Positions 13,081-25,256 of a stretch of 64,000 nucleotides of DNA are shown here, piece after piece. This stretch comes from Melitaea cinxia. Lineage: Eukaryota > Arthropoda > Insecta > Lepidoptera > Nymphalidae. The notes under the pieces were generated by a model. That model was not told where the DNA came from and did no database searches. It was given only the letters and a program-made list of their open reading frames with translations. The DNA lies in NCBI RefSeq assembly GCF_905220565.1, contig NC_059404.1, forward strand, positions 6,414,472 through 6,478,471, written 5' to 3'. The translations under genes and the position numbers were made by a program. The stretch's first letter is position 1, and each line of letters starts with the position of its first letter.

Positions 13081-13333
13081 TTTAATTGGCTCCACGATAT
13101 AGATTTTAATTGGTCGTAAATCGTCACACGTTTAATGGCCTCACAAATCTTTGCGTAGAAATAAGATTTTTTCTTTGTACGTCGACGAGATAAATCCTCG
13201 AGTTACGAATGCGATACGAGAATAGTTATGTTTTTATTTTTAATGGACGATTAAGTTACTTTTTAGATAATGGTATGTCTACATAACAAGAATGTACTCG
13301 GATCGTCTCTTGATAATACCTACATTTAATTGG
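13081..13333 (+). promoter_or_regulatory. Homotypic TTTAAT(T)GG cluster
   Basis: TTTAATTGG at 13081-13089, 13105-13113 and 13325-13333, and TTTAATGG at 13131-13138 and 13239-13246, all on the plus strand within 253 bp. TTAATGG is the published optimum for the Ubx homeodomain in vitro, and Abd-A prefers very similar sites. The repeated words are embedded in unrelated sequence, so this is not a simple tandem duplication. Regulatory function is inferred. Confidence 0.4.
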
Positions 13334-13793
13334 TCTGTACATCAAGATATTGCAGTGACATTAAATTTTTAAAAATTACAATTGAATTATGTTAAAAATA
13401 ATGAATAAGCGAATATTACTAAAAACATGTTGTTTCATATTCCTCGAACGGTTTTGGATCATTATTTATTAAATCATTAGACCAACAGCGTAGAATTCAC
13501 CCATGCTTATGATACTTTGGGTCATGTCGCAGTGTCTTATAAAGCACCTTTCTAAGAGTCATAGATTTTTCTAATAATAAATTATTAGAATCAGTTCAAC
13601 AGATCTCGAATTTACTGTAGTTTATGTTGAAATAAATTATTAGGCCTAACTAAAATTTTCTAAAGACTTTACAAAATAGGTGATGTTCGAAAGCTATAAT
13701 TGTTTGTATGATCTACTATAAATATTGTAATATGTAGGTATTATAATATATATAAGTTGACGATATGTATGTAAATAAGTACACAAGTACACG

Positions 13794-14045
13794 GTTTAAC
13801 TGAGGTAGGGCACAGCAGGGATATCCTGCTCAAACTCTGTAGCAGCCCGACTGGGAAGTTCCTCGGCCTTACAGAAGATCACAGCTAAATAATACTGCTT
13901 TCAGGAGTGTCGTGTACCTGTGGTGAGTAAAGTGACCAGAACTCCTAGGGTCACATTACGGGTAGGATCAGCAACGTGATTCCGATGCTTCAGATGTTGC
14001 ATGCGTCAATAAGCTACGGCAATCGCTTACCATCATGTGAAATCA
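13794..14045 (+). mobile_element. LINE 3'-region fragment, copy A
   Basis: Closely related to 18369-18645. Both start TTTAACTGAGGTAGGGCACAG and share CTTACAGAAGATCACAGCT, and end near AAGCTACGG…CTTACCAT, the 3'-end pattern of a lepidopteran LINE. No coding part remains. Confidence 0.6.
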
Positions 14046-14194
14046 CATGTTTCTATTACACAGTTTATATTTTTAAGATTGAAATAATATGTCACGTTTT
14101 TTGTACAGATAGAATCTGAATTAATTTTTTGTTCATTCTCTTAATTTTTAAGTATTTTTTACTTTTGAAATTTGTCAATCTTAATAATGTCCTG

Positions 14195-14530
14195 TGTGGC
14201 TACGGTACTAAAGAATTTAGTCACCCCCTCTCTTCCCGTGGGTGTCGTAAGAGGCGACTATGGGATAACACAGTTCCACTACCACATTGGAACTTAAAAA
14301 GCCGACCGGTGGCGGGATAACCATCCAACTGCTAGCTTTGAAATACACAGGCCGAAGACGGGCAGCAGCGTCTTCGGTGCGACAAAGCCAGCACTGCGGT
14401 CACCAACCCGCCTGCCCAGCGTGGTGACTATGGGCAAAGCACATGAGTTCACGCTATTTTTGGCGTAAACTTATGGAGGCCTATGTCCAGCAGTGGACTG
14501 TGATAGGCTGTAATGATGATGATGAATAAT
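14195..14530 (+). mobile_element. Internally deleted RTE-type LINE derivative
   Basis: 14195-14460 carries what I recognise as the 5' leader of a lepidopteran LINE (CCCGTGGGTGTCGTAAGAGG, then AAAGCCGACCGGTGGCGGG, and CAACCCGCCTGCCCAGCGTG). It is joined directly at about 14465-14475 to the RTE 3' tail GGAGGCCTATGTCCAGCAG and a short (GAT)n end at 14515-14525. All coding sequence is missing between them. This is the architecture of a short internally deleted element. Confidence 0.65.
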
Positions 14531-17500
14531 GTCCAAAGGTGTGTTTGTAATATAATAATATTGATGTCTTTATAACTTGTATTAACGGAGATCAAAGAAC
14601 AGTAGGTACTGTTGTGGTGTATACTTAACAAACAAATTGAAATATTATACATATTTACAATTCACAACTTAGGAACTAAATATTTACAGATAGGGTACAA
14701 ATCATGTCACGCTCATCACTTCTATTTCAATAATCTGTCTTCTTCATGTATTCTAGATGTATTTTTTGTATAATTTACTTATTTATTGTATGAAAATATG
14801 TGGCATTAACTTCTACTATCATATTATAAGCTTCATTGTTATTTTTAAAGTCACTTTTTAAAAATATCCTATTGGTCAGTTAAAGACTATCATGAAAAAA
14901 AAAATACCTAAATTATAAGGTTTGCTGAATCATCACGATGTATTTACTGCCTTCGATAATCGTAGAATGGCGAGAATCAAATACTTTTATTACAACTGCT
15001 CCGAATTTTTATTGAGTAAGAAGATTTTTCCCACGATATATTCGATCTAGGAGTCCTAAGGTTAAGAAAGCACATGCAAGGGAAATAAAATCCTTTTTTG
15101 CATGACAGTATTTACTGTTTTCTCAGCTGGTACAAAACTTTTTCATTTTGATTTTGCGACCTCTGTGAACCTTGTAAAAAAGTGTAATGATATTATCTAT
15201 AAATAAATTATATTAAAATTGTATGCATAGCATTCATCAATATTAATCAATATACCAAATTATTAAGTAACGCCGTATAATATACTTAATCAGTGACATG
15301 AGGGTTTATTTTAATATTTTTCACGTTGTAGCTACCTATGTTTTGTAACGTAGATCTCATGAGATTGCTGGTGTAGGTTGGATGAGGATTGCGGAAAACC
15401 TGGATGTCTGGTGCGCACTTGGAGACCTATATCCAGCAGTGGACAGCAATAGGCTGAACTGAATCATTGATATTTTATGCTAAAGATGCTTTCCTATTTG
15501 TTTTTATTACTCTTACACTACCTACGAGTAGTCGTATGTAAGTATATATTTACAAAAAACAAAGTGTAGGAAATCATTAAAATATTTTTATATTATTACT
15601 ACTTCAGTAGTTAAATATCAACTTAATAAAATAATAACATAAAATATAACAAAAGCATTAAAAATAAAAACTAACAGTCTATCATTGAGTAATTAATATT
15701 AGAGATGTTACACATTTTTAGATTGAGTTATAACGCAACCTACATATAAAGCATTAAGACACTTTTATCTCCGAGCAAAAGTCAAGTGATCAATAATTTT
15801 TATTGAGCTTTTAAGTACATTAGAGATATTTGATTGGCAATATATCTGTTATTTATTGCCAGTATATATAAACAACTCTTTAAAGATCTATTTTAACAAA
15901 AATAAGTTACAACGTCTATTCCGTGTAATCTAATACTTTTGCTAGAAGGTTATTTAAAGAAATCGCTATTTTGCAATCAGATATTTGCAATAAGATCGCC
16001 TTACTACTTGTTGATTTTTTCTATATTTATCTTTTATGTATATTTGAGTTTTGGTGTATAGTAAATAATATATATTACCCTTTTAAAAAAATTTAGCTAG
16101 AATATATAGTTATTTATTTATTTTATTTTATTTTATTTATTTATGTCTTGTCTTACCCTCACATTAGGAATTCTAAACATTTTTGAATATCATATCAATA
16201 TATATCTACAGGTTATCTCGTGTTTAATCCCAAAACAAACAAGAGCAACGTTGCACCTATAAAGGGGTAGCTGTGAGATTTAATCAGTTGATAAAAATTG
16301 TCGAGATCCCTCCGATGGCAGGGGTTGATAGTCCGCTGACTGTTATGTGTTAATAAAGTTATTTTATTGCATGTTTTATAAATAGTTCTTTTAGACACAG
16401 TCCCTTTGATCACAATCAAAAAAACCTACAACGTCCTAAACAATAAACACATCTCATAGCTCTACTTGTACTTCATTTCGATCCTCGTCTAACAAGCGAA
16501 CTTATGACTACTGAAACATTTTTTAATTGTAGCATGATGTTTTACAGCCTAGTATAATTTTCAAAATTTCTAAGTTTCGTTTTAAAAAAGATACTTACCT
16601 ACACAATAACAGTGATAAATGGGATTTATAATTTTTCAGAACGAACTCTTGCTAAAAATATATACATAAACAAAGAAATTTTAAGGATAGTCAAATAGTG
16701 AAGATTTTTGTTTCTATGATATGAGTAAAATTTCAGAACAGAATTGAATCGATTGGAAATAATTAATACCTACCTACTTACTACAATTTTTTTTTGTTCA
16801 ACACACGTACAATTCTGATATTACAGTTCTGATACAATATTCGTTAACTGATCCGTTATTGAAGTTTTTATCAATCTTTTGTTTCAATAACTTTATAATT
16901 ATTCGATAAAACTATGGCAAGAATAAAATACAATCGAAACAGTAAAAAATACCCATGAAATTAGGGTTATTCAAACAGTACATGACTATGAGTATTTGAT
17001 AGATATCATTAAAATTTATAATTTCCAATAGAATTGTTTTTCTAAAAATTCAAACTACTAACTAAACGAGGCCTTTTAAAAACTTTTTATAAATAACCTA
17101 CAACGCTTACTTAAACACATACATGTTCTAAGCCTTCCTTGATTTAGACCTTGATCTAATCATTCTATTATTTTCAAAAAAGTAATAATTACAATAAAAA
17201 ACGACACTACATAAATATCAAAATTCTATTTAATATAAAAAAAAAACATTCACTGAACAAGTTATAAAATAAGTAAACATTACATTAAATTGGTATAATA
17301 AAGATCTGAAAGTTTGCGAACTTTTTTATCCCCCCAACAATGTTTATCTCATGAACATTGTGATTCAAATGTTATGTCTACGAAAACTAATCCCATAATC
17401 GAAACAGAAAAGACTTGAAATATTGCTTACAATTTCTGACCTTATATACTTCGTTCTAGCAATTCTACTAATGATATAAATATTGTCTTGAAACTCAATA

Positions 17501-18368
17501 CGAAGGAATGAAATATGTTCATATCAATTTACAATAATACATAAGCACGGGTCAAAGCTTATGTATTGTCTTGTAACTATTTATTTGTTATTGTGGAAGT
17601 CTTTGTATTGTAGGATTAATAGAAGTTTCTCTTTGTTGTTTTTGGCAGATTTAGTTTGACGGAAAATTTTATTATTATTGTTATTATGTACATTATATAT
17701 TGTGGAATTGTATAAAGTTGCAAGTTTGAGTAATATTTTAGTGCAAGTTCTTGGTGTAATAATTGTTATATAGTCGCTTTTGTATAACGTTTTAGTGTCG
17801 TATATTTTATTTCAAGTGAATATTTAGTGGCAAGCAAAAAAATCTTGCTATATCATCATAATACGAGTATGTTAAATACAAAGTAAAGAAAAATAATCAA
17901 AAATTAATTGCGCTGACGTTTTAGAAATTCTATTTAGCCGTGATTTTTTAGAACTTGCCTTATTTATATTAAACTAGATATTTATTCTGGTTATTATTTG
18001 TGACACTGATTATTAATGTAATATTAATTGCTATATCAACTTTCAGTTTTTATTTTTTATTCAAGTAGAAAACACACGACTACATTTACTTTTATAAATA
18101 AATTATAAACTTAATTATCAGTAATTAGTTTTTATGACTTGCGATTTCGAATAATTTCTATGTACTTAGGATGATATGTAATGATGACACAAACAATAAA
18201 ATCATGCATATACACACACACACACACAAGAATATTTTTAAGAAATAAATTCTTCAACTTTAATAGACATGCCTGTTTTATTTAATGAGGATCCTTATAT
18301 TTACACTAAATTAGTTACGTGTTTAAAGCTTTTATAATAATAATTACTTAACTACTGTAAGAACTACC
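14531..18368. other. Intergenic DNA, AT-rich, with an RTE tail at 15355-15460
   Basis: 15355-15460 contains GAGATTGCTGGTGTAGGTTG and CCTATATCCAGCAGTGGAC, another RTE 3' end. A (TTTA)n-like run lies at 16108-16145 and a (CA)n run at 18212-18228. No gene is supported; the minus-strand frame at 16213-16419 is short and unremarkable. Confidence 0.5.
18212..18228. repeat. (CA)n microsatellite
   Basis: About eight and a half AC units, a simple sequence repeat. Confidence 0.9.
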
Positions 18369-18645
18369 TTTAACTGAGGTAGGGCACAGCAGGAATTTCC
18401 TGCTCAAAATCTGGATCAGCCCGACTGGGGTACCTCGGAGTACCTCGACCTTACAGAAGATCACAGCTTAATAATACTGTTTTCAAGCAGTATTGTGTTC
18501 CTGTTGGTGAGTAAGGTGACCAGAGCTCCTGGGGGGGGGGGGGGGGATTGGGTCGGCAACGCGCTTGTGATGCTTCTGGTGTTGCAGGCATCTATAAGCT
18601 ACGGTAATCTCTTACCATAAGGTGAGCCGTACGCTTGTTTGCCGA
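18369..18645 (+). mobile_element. LINE 3'-region fragment, copy B, with 16-G run
   Basis: Second copy of the family at 13794-14045. It ends GTGAGCCGTACGCTTGTTTG, a common lepidopteran LINE 3' end. A 16-base G run (18531-18546) interrupts it where copy A reads CTAGGGTCACATTACGGG. Confidence 0.65.
18531..18546. repeat. Poly-G homopolymer (16 G)
   Basis: Sixteen consecutive G in AT-rich DNA. True length is likely polymorphic or subject to sequencing error. Confidence 0.9.
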
Positions 18646-18654
18646 CAAAGTGAT

Positions 18655-18830
18655 ATAAAATAAATAATAATAATAATAATAAATACTCTTTATTGTACAC
18701 CACAAAGAAACATTACAAAAAAAGTGATACATACAAAGAAAGATGTACAAGGGCGATCTTATCGCTAAGAGCGATTTCTTCCAGACAAACTTTAGGCATA
18801 GGACATAGGGCTTTATTTTAAAAGGAAACA
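18655..18830 (-). mobile_element. (ATT)n-tailed LINE/SINE 3' end, antisense
   Basis: Minus strand contains GCGATAAGATCGCC and GTGGTGTACAATAAAGAGTA followed by (ATT)n at 18660-18684. The same family is in sense orientation at 22880-23063. It directly abuts the end of the previous LINE fragment, so one inserted next to the tail of the other. Confidence 0.7.
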
Positions 18831-19165
18831 AGATTTCTTGTTGTCATTATATTTTTTAAAAATATTTTGTCATTATAGATAGAATAATTTTGTAATTAGC
18901 TTTAAAGTTTAGTTATTAAAGCGAAAAGAGTAAGTTTCAGTAAATGAACTAGAGAGGTATTGGAGGTCTGCTTCGTAAGTATCTATTATACATAAGTACC
19001 CAGGTAACACATAATCTAATGCACGTATTTCAAAATGCCCTAAAAGGTACAATGTTTATGTAGAAGCCATACATCACGTACATACAAAAGATAAATTTTA
19101 GTAGTCTTAATATATTCAAAGTTTTCCTTTAAATAATTTAAGTAAAAAAAAAAAAAGTTTATTAC

Positions 19166-19307
19166 TCACGCCGAGTTGCACGAAAAGAAATTAAAATTTA
19201 AGTAGTGATTAAACTAATTTAATCGCAAGAATTGTATGAAATTGTTGTGATTAAATTAGTTTAATCTCTACTTAAATTTTAATTTTGTTTCGTGCAACTC
19301 GGCGTCA
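19166..19307. mobile_element. 136-bp palindromic MITE, copy 1 (TCA target duplication)
   Basis: Body 19169-19304, flanked by TCA at 19166-19168 and 19305-19307. Ends are CGCCGAGTTGCACGAAA and its reverse complement, and the inverted repeat continues inward for about 55 bp on each side with few mismatches, so nearly the whole element folds into one hairpin. Same length and sequence as the copy at 36532-36667. The 3-bp duplications (TCA here, TTA there) suggest a PIF/Harbinger-like relation, but no coding element is present to confirm it. Confidence 0.85.
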
Positions 19308-19367
19308 GACAACAAAGAGGTCCATAATTGTTAGTAAAATTAAAAGATGAAAGCTTAATAACTAATG

Positions 19368-20957
19368 TTAGTACTTAATAACTAAAAGTGACTTTGTAAT
19401 GTCACACAAATGCCTGAGTAGTGGACAGTCCCCGCTATCGGCGATGACCCTTAAGACATTGTTGCGGCTGCCGCGCACTCGCCTTAAAAGTGAGCTAGCC
19501 TTTTTGCCCAGAATGGCCGGGAAACTGTCGACCCCTGCGTGCGCGAACATACTAGAGGCACTGCAGTACCGCGGCAGCCCCAACAACGCCCTAAAGGCGT
19601 TATTGTACTGTACACGCAAAGCGTTGTAAGACCTCTGAGTATAGCTGACCTATAGACTGCTCGTATAAAAAGAAGTGCAGTAAGCTTTAAAAAGCGTGAT
19701 CTTAACTGGTGTTGAGCAACGAGCAAATCTGCGGGCCAACATGTTCGCCCTGATCGACAACGCCCTGCGTTCTCGCTCAATATCAACATTATCCTTTAGG
19801 TCTTCTGTGACAATGTGACCTAGGTACTTGAATTGGTGTACTGTAACAAGACATGCCCCGTTTAACTTTATTAAGGGTATATTTTCTGGTAGTCTGTTGC
19901 CAGCCTTGAAGACTAGGTATTCACTTTTCTTGTTATTGTACACCAATCCATGCGTCTCAGCGTATGACTCGCAAAAAGCCAGCATCCTCCTAATTGCGCT
20001 GACAGAGGGGGCCAGCAGCACCATGTCATCCGCGTAGCTGATATTATTGAAACATACGCCACCAATATGGCATCCGACCCTTATGCTGCTGAGCCCCTCA
20101 ATCAGCGCATTGACATACAGGTTAAAAAGATTGGGTGAGCTCAACTCCCCCTGCCTCACTCCACATTCCAACCTATATGGCTCCGAGTACTCGTTTGCCC
20201 ACTTTATAGTATTCAATTGGTTGCTATACCAATATTTAAGCAATGAAATCAATTCTGCAGGCATTCCTACCTGCTGTAGCTTGTTCCACAGGATGTTGTA
20301 CATGACCAGATCAAATGCTTTCGACAGATCCAAGAAGCAGGCATAAACAGGTGTGCTTCTGTCTGTGTAATACCTGACAGCGTGCTTTAAGCTCAGGATT
20401 GCACTTTCCGTGGATAATTGAGATCTAAATCCAAATTGAAGTTCGTGAATGTGCAGATAACAATCTAACTGAGCGTTAAGCATTCTGTCAAGTACCTTGG
20501 CTATGATTGTTGCTAACGAGATAGGCCTATAATTCGTACTGTTCGCAGAATCACCTGTTTTGTTCTTAACAATCGGTACCACAACCGTTTTCATCAAGTT
20601 CGGCGGTAAAAATGAATGTACTATATACATAAGTTAAAAAGAAAAGCCATCACCTCAGCAAGGCGAGACCCCGCATGCTGAAGGTGCTCGATGCTGAGAC
20701 TATCGTGGCCAGGAGATTTGCCCCTTGTCATTGATTGTATAATTTTAGCAACGGTTTTAGCATTTACCAAGGTGTTAATATGTTTAAAGTTAATCTCAGC
20801 ATCAGGCACCCCCACCGAAGATTTCCGTGGAGGCTGTACAGCAAAATGATCCTTAAAAAGGTTTGCTATAGCCCGGGGCTCACCCACGCCATCTATAACC
20901 GCTGAAAGTAGTTCTGACTTTAATTTATCAAAATTGTCAACCCTTAGCTGGTGTGAT
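19368..20957 (-). mobile_element. 5'-truncated non-LTR retrotransposon with broken reverse transcriptase
   Basis: The minus strand encodes part of a LINE ORF2. It starts SHQLRVDNFDKLKSELL at about 20957, then GKSPGHDSLSIEHL, and after a frame break near 20630 NYRPISL, QFGFR, CFLDLSKAFDLV, YADDMVLLAPS (RT catalytic YADD) and YNNKKSEYLVF, to a break near 19650. A C-terminal piece (…NAFRALLGLPRYCSASSMF) ends at 19368. At least two frameshifts are needed, so it is a dead copy. Endonuclease and ORF1 are absent. The clade (CR1/jockey-like group) is uncertain. No poly(A) tail is visible at the 3' end. Confidence 0.85.
19650..20630 (-). pseudogene. Reverse transcriptase fragment of the LINE at 19.4-21.0 kb
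   Basis: Longest open piece (326 codons) of the broken LINE protein. It holds the RT palm and fingers: NYRPISLATIIAKVLDR, FLDLSKAF, GVRQGELSSPNLFNLYVNAL and YADDMVLLAP. The palm motif conforms, but the fragment lacks its own N- and C-terminal parts, which continue in other frames. Confidence 0.85.
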
Positions 20958-22879
20958 TAATTTTGGTGACATATATATTGTCCACGTTTGTCTTATCGAG
21001 GTTCTTAGTACGGCCGTTGGGGTCGGGGGTCAAAAATGATCCCATCGGTGTTATAACGCATCATATTAAATATAATTTTTTTTAAAATATTTCGGTTTAT
21101 TTATTATTAAACAACTTAATAAATACTCAGCTTTACTGTACTCTCTTATTTTGTACCTGATCACAGAGCCTTATAACAAATTTAAAGTTGATGACAATGA
21201 CACCTTCTGAAAGAATATCTAAAGCTCATAATGAAAGATCAATCAAATTTAAATACACAAAAATTAAAAAAAAAACACACTAAGTAAATTTTTTTGTTAT
21301 TTTCTTTTTTATTTGTTTCGGTAAAGAATATTAAAAATACGAATAATAGTGTTGCTAACATGATATGGTACAATCAACAATATGCTTTAAGCGTTGTAGA
21401 TTTTTTTAAATTCCAAGACTTAGTTTCTGTTGCACCAGTTGTTGAAAAAGCTACGCGAAGTATAATAATATTCAGCAAATGAAATTCATGATACCGCTTC
21501 AGCCTGTAATATCCCACTACTGGGCATAGGCCTCTTTCCCCATGTAGGAGAAAGATTAGAGTTTAATCCACCACGCTGCTCCAATGCGGGTTGGCGAATA
21601 TATTCCTTCCTATGAGTAACGATCGCTATCAGCTATATATAATTTATATCTACACATTTTTCGATTTTTTGATTTCCATTCGCAACTCTTGAACCTAAAA
21701 GTTGCAGTTTATCAGTTAAAGTGACAACACAAGTCACAACCAGCTCGAAAGGCTTGTGTCTACGATCTGCTGATAAAATCTACAAACCACTTATTTATAA
21801 GATAAAGTTTTAACCGGCAAAACACGCCTCTTGGTCAAATTATTTATTAAAATATGCTGAAAGATATGATGAATAGAAATATGCTTACTTATTTATAGAA
21901 AAACTATAATATTTATTCGAACCTTCAAATTATAAACTCTGTATCTAGAATTAAAAAAGACCTTATCTATTACAAGAAGTGACAAAGATTCAAACAAGAC
22001 ATATTTCGATACAGGTACGAGTATCCACTTACTTTGAAGTCCTAACCTTCTGCAGTTTTTTACCTGAAACAACAACAAGAAAGTTAAGAACAGTTACTTT
22101 AGCTTTTATTAGTGAGTAATTAAGTTACCTTTTAAACAAAGATGAGCGGTGTATACAAAGCGTTTACAAGGTAATAAAGTTGCGTAGTATAAACCCTTCG
22201 ACGTTGCACAAGTGAAGTTTTGAAATTTTATTTAGAACTATTTTGTCCTTGAAGCGATTTTGTCGATCAAGTAATACGCAGAAATGTGCTCAGCTAGTTA
22301 AAAATAGTATAAAAGACAAATCAAGAATTTAAAGTGAATTAAAAGTACTGAATGTGAAAGACGCGTGTGTGTTATTTGTGTTTTTGTTTTTTTTTGAATA
22401 TTTGTGTGTCGCAACAAGTAATACGTAAGTCCTTACTTTTTTCTCTAATATTATTATTTAGTTAAAGAATTAAAATAAGTGATAGTTCTTTGTAAAAAGT
22501 GTCAATAGTTTCTCTAGTATTAAAGTTACGAAATATCCGGCAACTAACAATAATAAGCTATTCTCAAAAATTTTGTGGTCTTTAACACACATTACACATA
22601 GGTACCTACTATTAGTGTATTGAAATGAACAAACAAGCATAATTTGCATTGCCGATATAATACTGACACTACATTATACTTACTACTACTTTAATTTTAC
22701 TACTTTAATTACTTTAATTATTTTATTTAACTACTTTAACTGTATTTATATATTAGTGTGTATGTAAATGTTTTTATTTATTTTTTTTTTTTTATTGCGT
22801 ACGTATGTGTATAATGTATATGCATATATAATTGTTATATATTCTATTTTTATTTTTTATTTTTTCTTTTACTTATTTA
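20958..22879. other. Intergenic DNA with a SINE tail
   Basis: 21497-21636 is an antisense SINE piece (listed). The rest is AT-rich, and a plus-strand frame at 21294-21482 has no recognisable content. 22100-22880 is AT-rich with homopolymer T runs and no recognised element. Confidence 0.5.
21497..21636 (-). mobile_element. SINE copy, antisense, tail half only
   Basis: Begins TTCAGCCTGTAATATCCCAC, continues CCCCATGTAGGAGAAAG and CCACGCTGCTCCAATGCGGG, and stops at GTAACGATCGCTATCAG. The head is missing. Confidence 0.75.
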
Positions 22880-23063
22880 AATCTGTTTACCACCTGCCCA
22901 TCTGAAAAGCAATATCCCTTTCATTATCAGGTTGTCTGGAAGAGATTGCTTTTTAGCAATAAGATCGCCTGGTTGTACAATTTGTTACTATAATTGCTTG
23001 TAATTTTAATTTTGTTTTTTATTTAAATGTGCAATAAAGTATATTATTATTATTATTATTATT
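22880..23063 (+). mobile_element. (ATT)n-tailed LINE/SINE 3' end, sense
   Basis: Contains GTCTGGAAGAGATTGCTTTT, AGCAATAAGATCGCC and TGTGCAATAAAGTATATT followed by (ATT)n to 23063. Same family as the antisense copy at 18655-18830. Confidence 0.7.
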
Positions 23064-25256
23064 TAATTTAGTTGAACTTACAGGACCAATATGTATTAAT
23101 ATATTTTTTTTAAATTTTTATTTCTCATATTAAAACACCATTTACACTTATTTTTATACGAAAAATAATTTATATAACTTATATTAGTAATGCTTTATGT
23201 TACATCTATTTTTAAATCATAAAAATGCCTTTTAACGTGGCCTTTTTAACAATGTAGGTTATCATATTTGTAAGGAACTAAATAGTTATTTCATTAAAAA
23301 AAATGTATCTATTGACTTTTCTGCTTAAAACAGTTTCGTTGCTTTCGATATATAAAATATTAATGTATTATTGAAATTCAAATTTATTGTTATTTAATAT
23401 TATACTAACAAATTTTTCACAAATATATTTTAGCACCATCTATTAGATATTTGCGAAATTAGCTGACAATTTCAAGCTTTCTTATAATTATTGCAGTTAT
23501 GCTGCCATCTATGGGCATGCGCGCAAAACTATACTAAGCGTAGTAGTTGCAAGTTTGTTTACGTAGTTTTTATAACTGTCGCTAGATGCTGCTGTAGATA
23601 TAAAAAATTGTATATATAATAATTGTATAATATAATAACAGTGTTTAAAAAATTGCACTAATCGATTATTGAATCACAGAATGCAATGGGCACCGACTAA
23701 ATTACTTATTTATATTTAATTTATTTTTGTATCGTCATTAACTTTTCATTTTATAATATTGCTGAAGTTAAACTATTGTTGAAGTAAAAGTTGAGAGGGG
23801 TTGGAGGTTTTACTTTAGTCGTGTGGTCTAAAGCACACTCATTATTTTTTTTTTTTCGAAATTATGCGCTAGCCCTACTCTAATCCTCATATCGTAACAA
23901 ATCTAAAAAGACATATTAAAACTAGAAAAACGAGTGTGCTTTAGACTAACTTATACTATCTACTCAACTTCCGTTCGCCACAGCCGATCACACTTTTCGT
24001 AACGCTCTCGTCATGGATTATGGACGGTAATGGTAGCAAAACGTCTAAGCTATGCATTGCAAGTATAATAACTAGTGTTGAGTTTATGAAGTTAGGACGT
24101 GTAGAGTTAGAAGCTCGACTCTACAAAATATTTTATAACGTTTTAAAAGTGCGAGGCATATGGTCTCCTCTTGGCAACATTTTACACGAAAATGTTTTTT
24201 TTTTTGAGATATTTAGTTGTTTTACAAAAAGCAAGTTTTATAATCCAAACACCGTAAAGTCGTTTAGTACATTCTAATAATTAATCTGTCTCTCTCTCAA
24301 CAAAAATGTGATATTCAGTTTGACGATTCCGCTTTTTAATTGTTATGAGATTGACGTCAATGTATGTCTGTGGCTTCGTAGCTCTTGAACTGACAGATTT
24401 GATACATTTTTTTTTTTTGTAAAAGCGAATTTGCTGGTAATGATTTTTAGCTATGCTTGGTAAAATTAATCCAGTAGCTTGAACAGTATTACTTCTAATC
24501 CAAAATTACGTAAGTTATTTTCTCCTAAAAATAGAATTATTTATAATTCTATTATAATTATTCATGTAAATGGCTTAACATGCACCAGTACAATCTTTAA
24601 AATGAGAAATATACGCAACCTTTGAGTCTTTTAAAAAAACCCTTAGCCTGACGCTGCTCGCTGTTGATCTGCAGATACCCTAACTCTTTGAAAATGTACA
24701 CTTATATACTCATCCTAGTTGAATCCACGAGGTTAGTTTCAATGAGAAGTTTTCTTGCACTTTCTTACGATATGGCCACATGGAATTGGCGTTGGAACCA
24801 TTCTGGTCTGTAGATAACCCAAATTGGTGTTTTTGCGTAGTGAGTTTTCAAAAATTTTTATAATGTTTTCTTGTAAAAATGGCGTTGGAAGAAAAAAAAT
24901 CCGAAATATGCGACAAAAAATACAGTCCTGGGTTAGAAATGAAAAATAAACACAATGATTTCTTTTCTATAGGGATAATGCTTGCTTTCTTCTAATAATT
25001 CCTTATCTACTTTTTTAAATAATTATACTAGCCACGAATTAGATTACTAACTCTGTGTTATTTTCTGAAATACATACCTACAAATTATGTTATATTTAGC
25101 TTTTTTTACTTGTATCGACATTTTTAATTTATCGGTTCGATTATTAACTTCAATAATAAGATATTCACAAACAACTTAATATATTTTTCTTTATTTTTTA
25201 TTTATAATTGTTTACTAAGTAAACGATGTTTTTGCTTAAAACACTTTTGTACATTC
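23064..25256. other. Intergenic DNA with an inverted repeat near 23.83-23.95 kb
   Basis: 23826-23840 and 23932-23946 are exact inverted copies of GTCTAAAGCACACTC around an AT-rich spacer, possibly MITE ends. A plus-strand frame at 24020-24277 (85 codons) matches nothing I know. 23410-23600 includes GCCATCTATGGGC-type words common in lepidopteran repeats. Confidence 0.45.

Larger units (their letters stand above)
11673..13793. other. Intergenic DNA with LINE remnants and a homeodomain-motif cluster
   Basis: 12100-12200 resembles a worn LINE/SINE piece (CCACTTGGTGGTAAGCGGAT). 12750-12855 is an RTE tail (GCAGGTGTAGGCTGGATGAG…GGAGGCCTATGTCCAGCAG). 13010-13340 is a CG-richer island with five TTTAAT(T)GG words, listed separately. 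Elsewhere nothing is recognised. Confidence 0.5.

Noticed and set aside
19399..20346. Plus-strand open frames over the LINE at 19.4-21.0 kb
   Set aside because: They are antisense shadows of the minus-strand reverse transcriptase.
24020..24277. 85-codon plus-strand frame
   Set aside because: No similarity that I recognise, no splice or promoter context, and it ends in AT-rich DNA.
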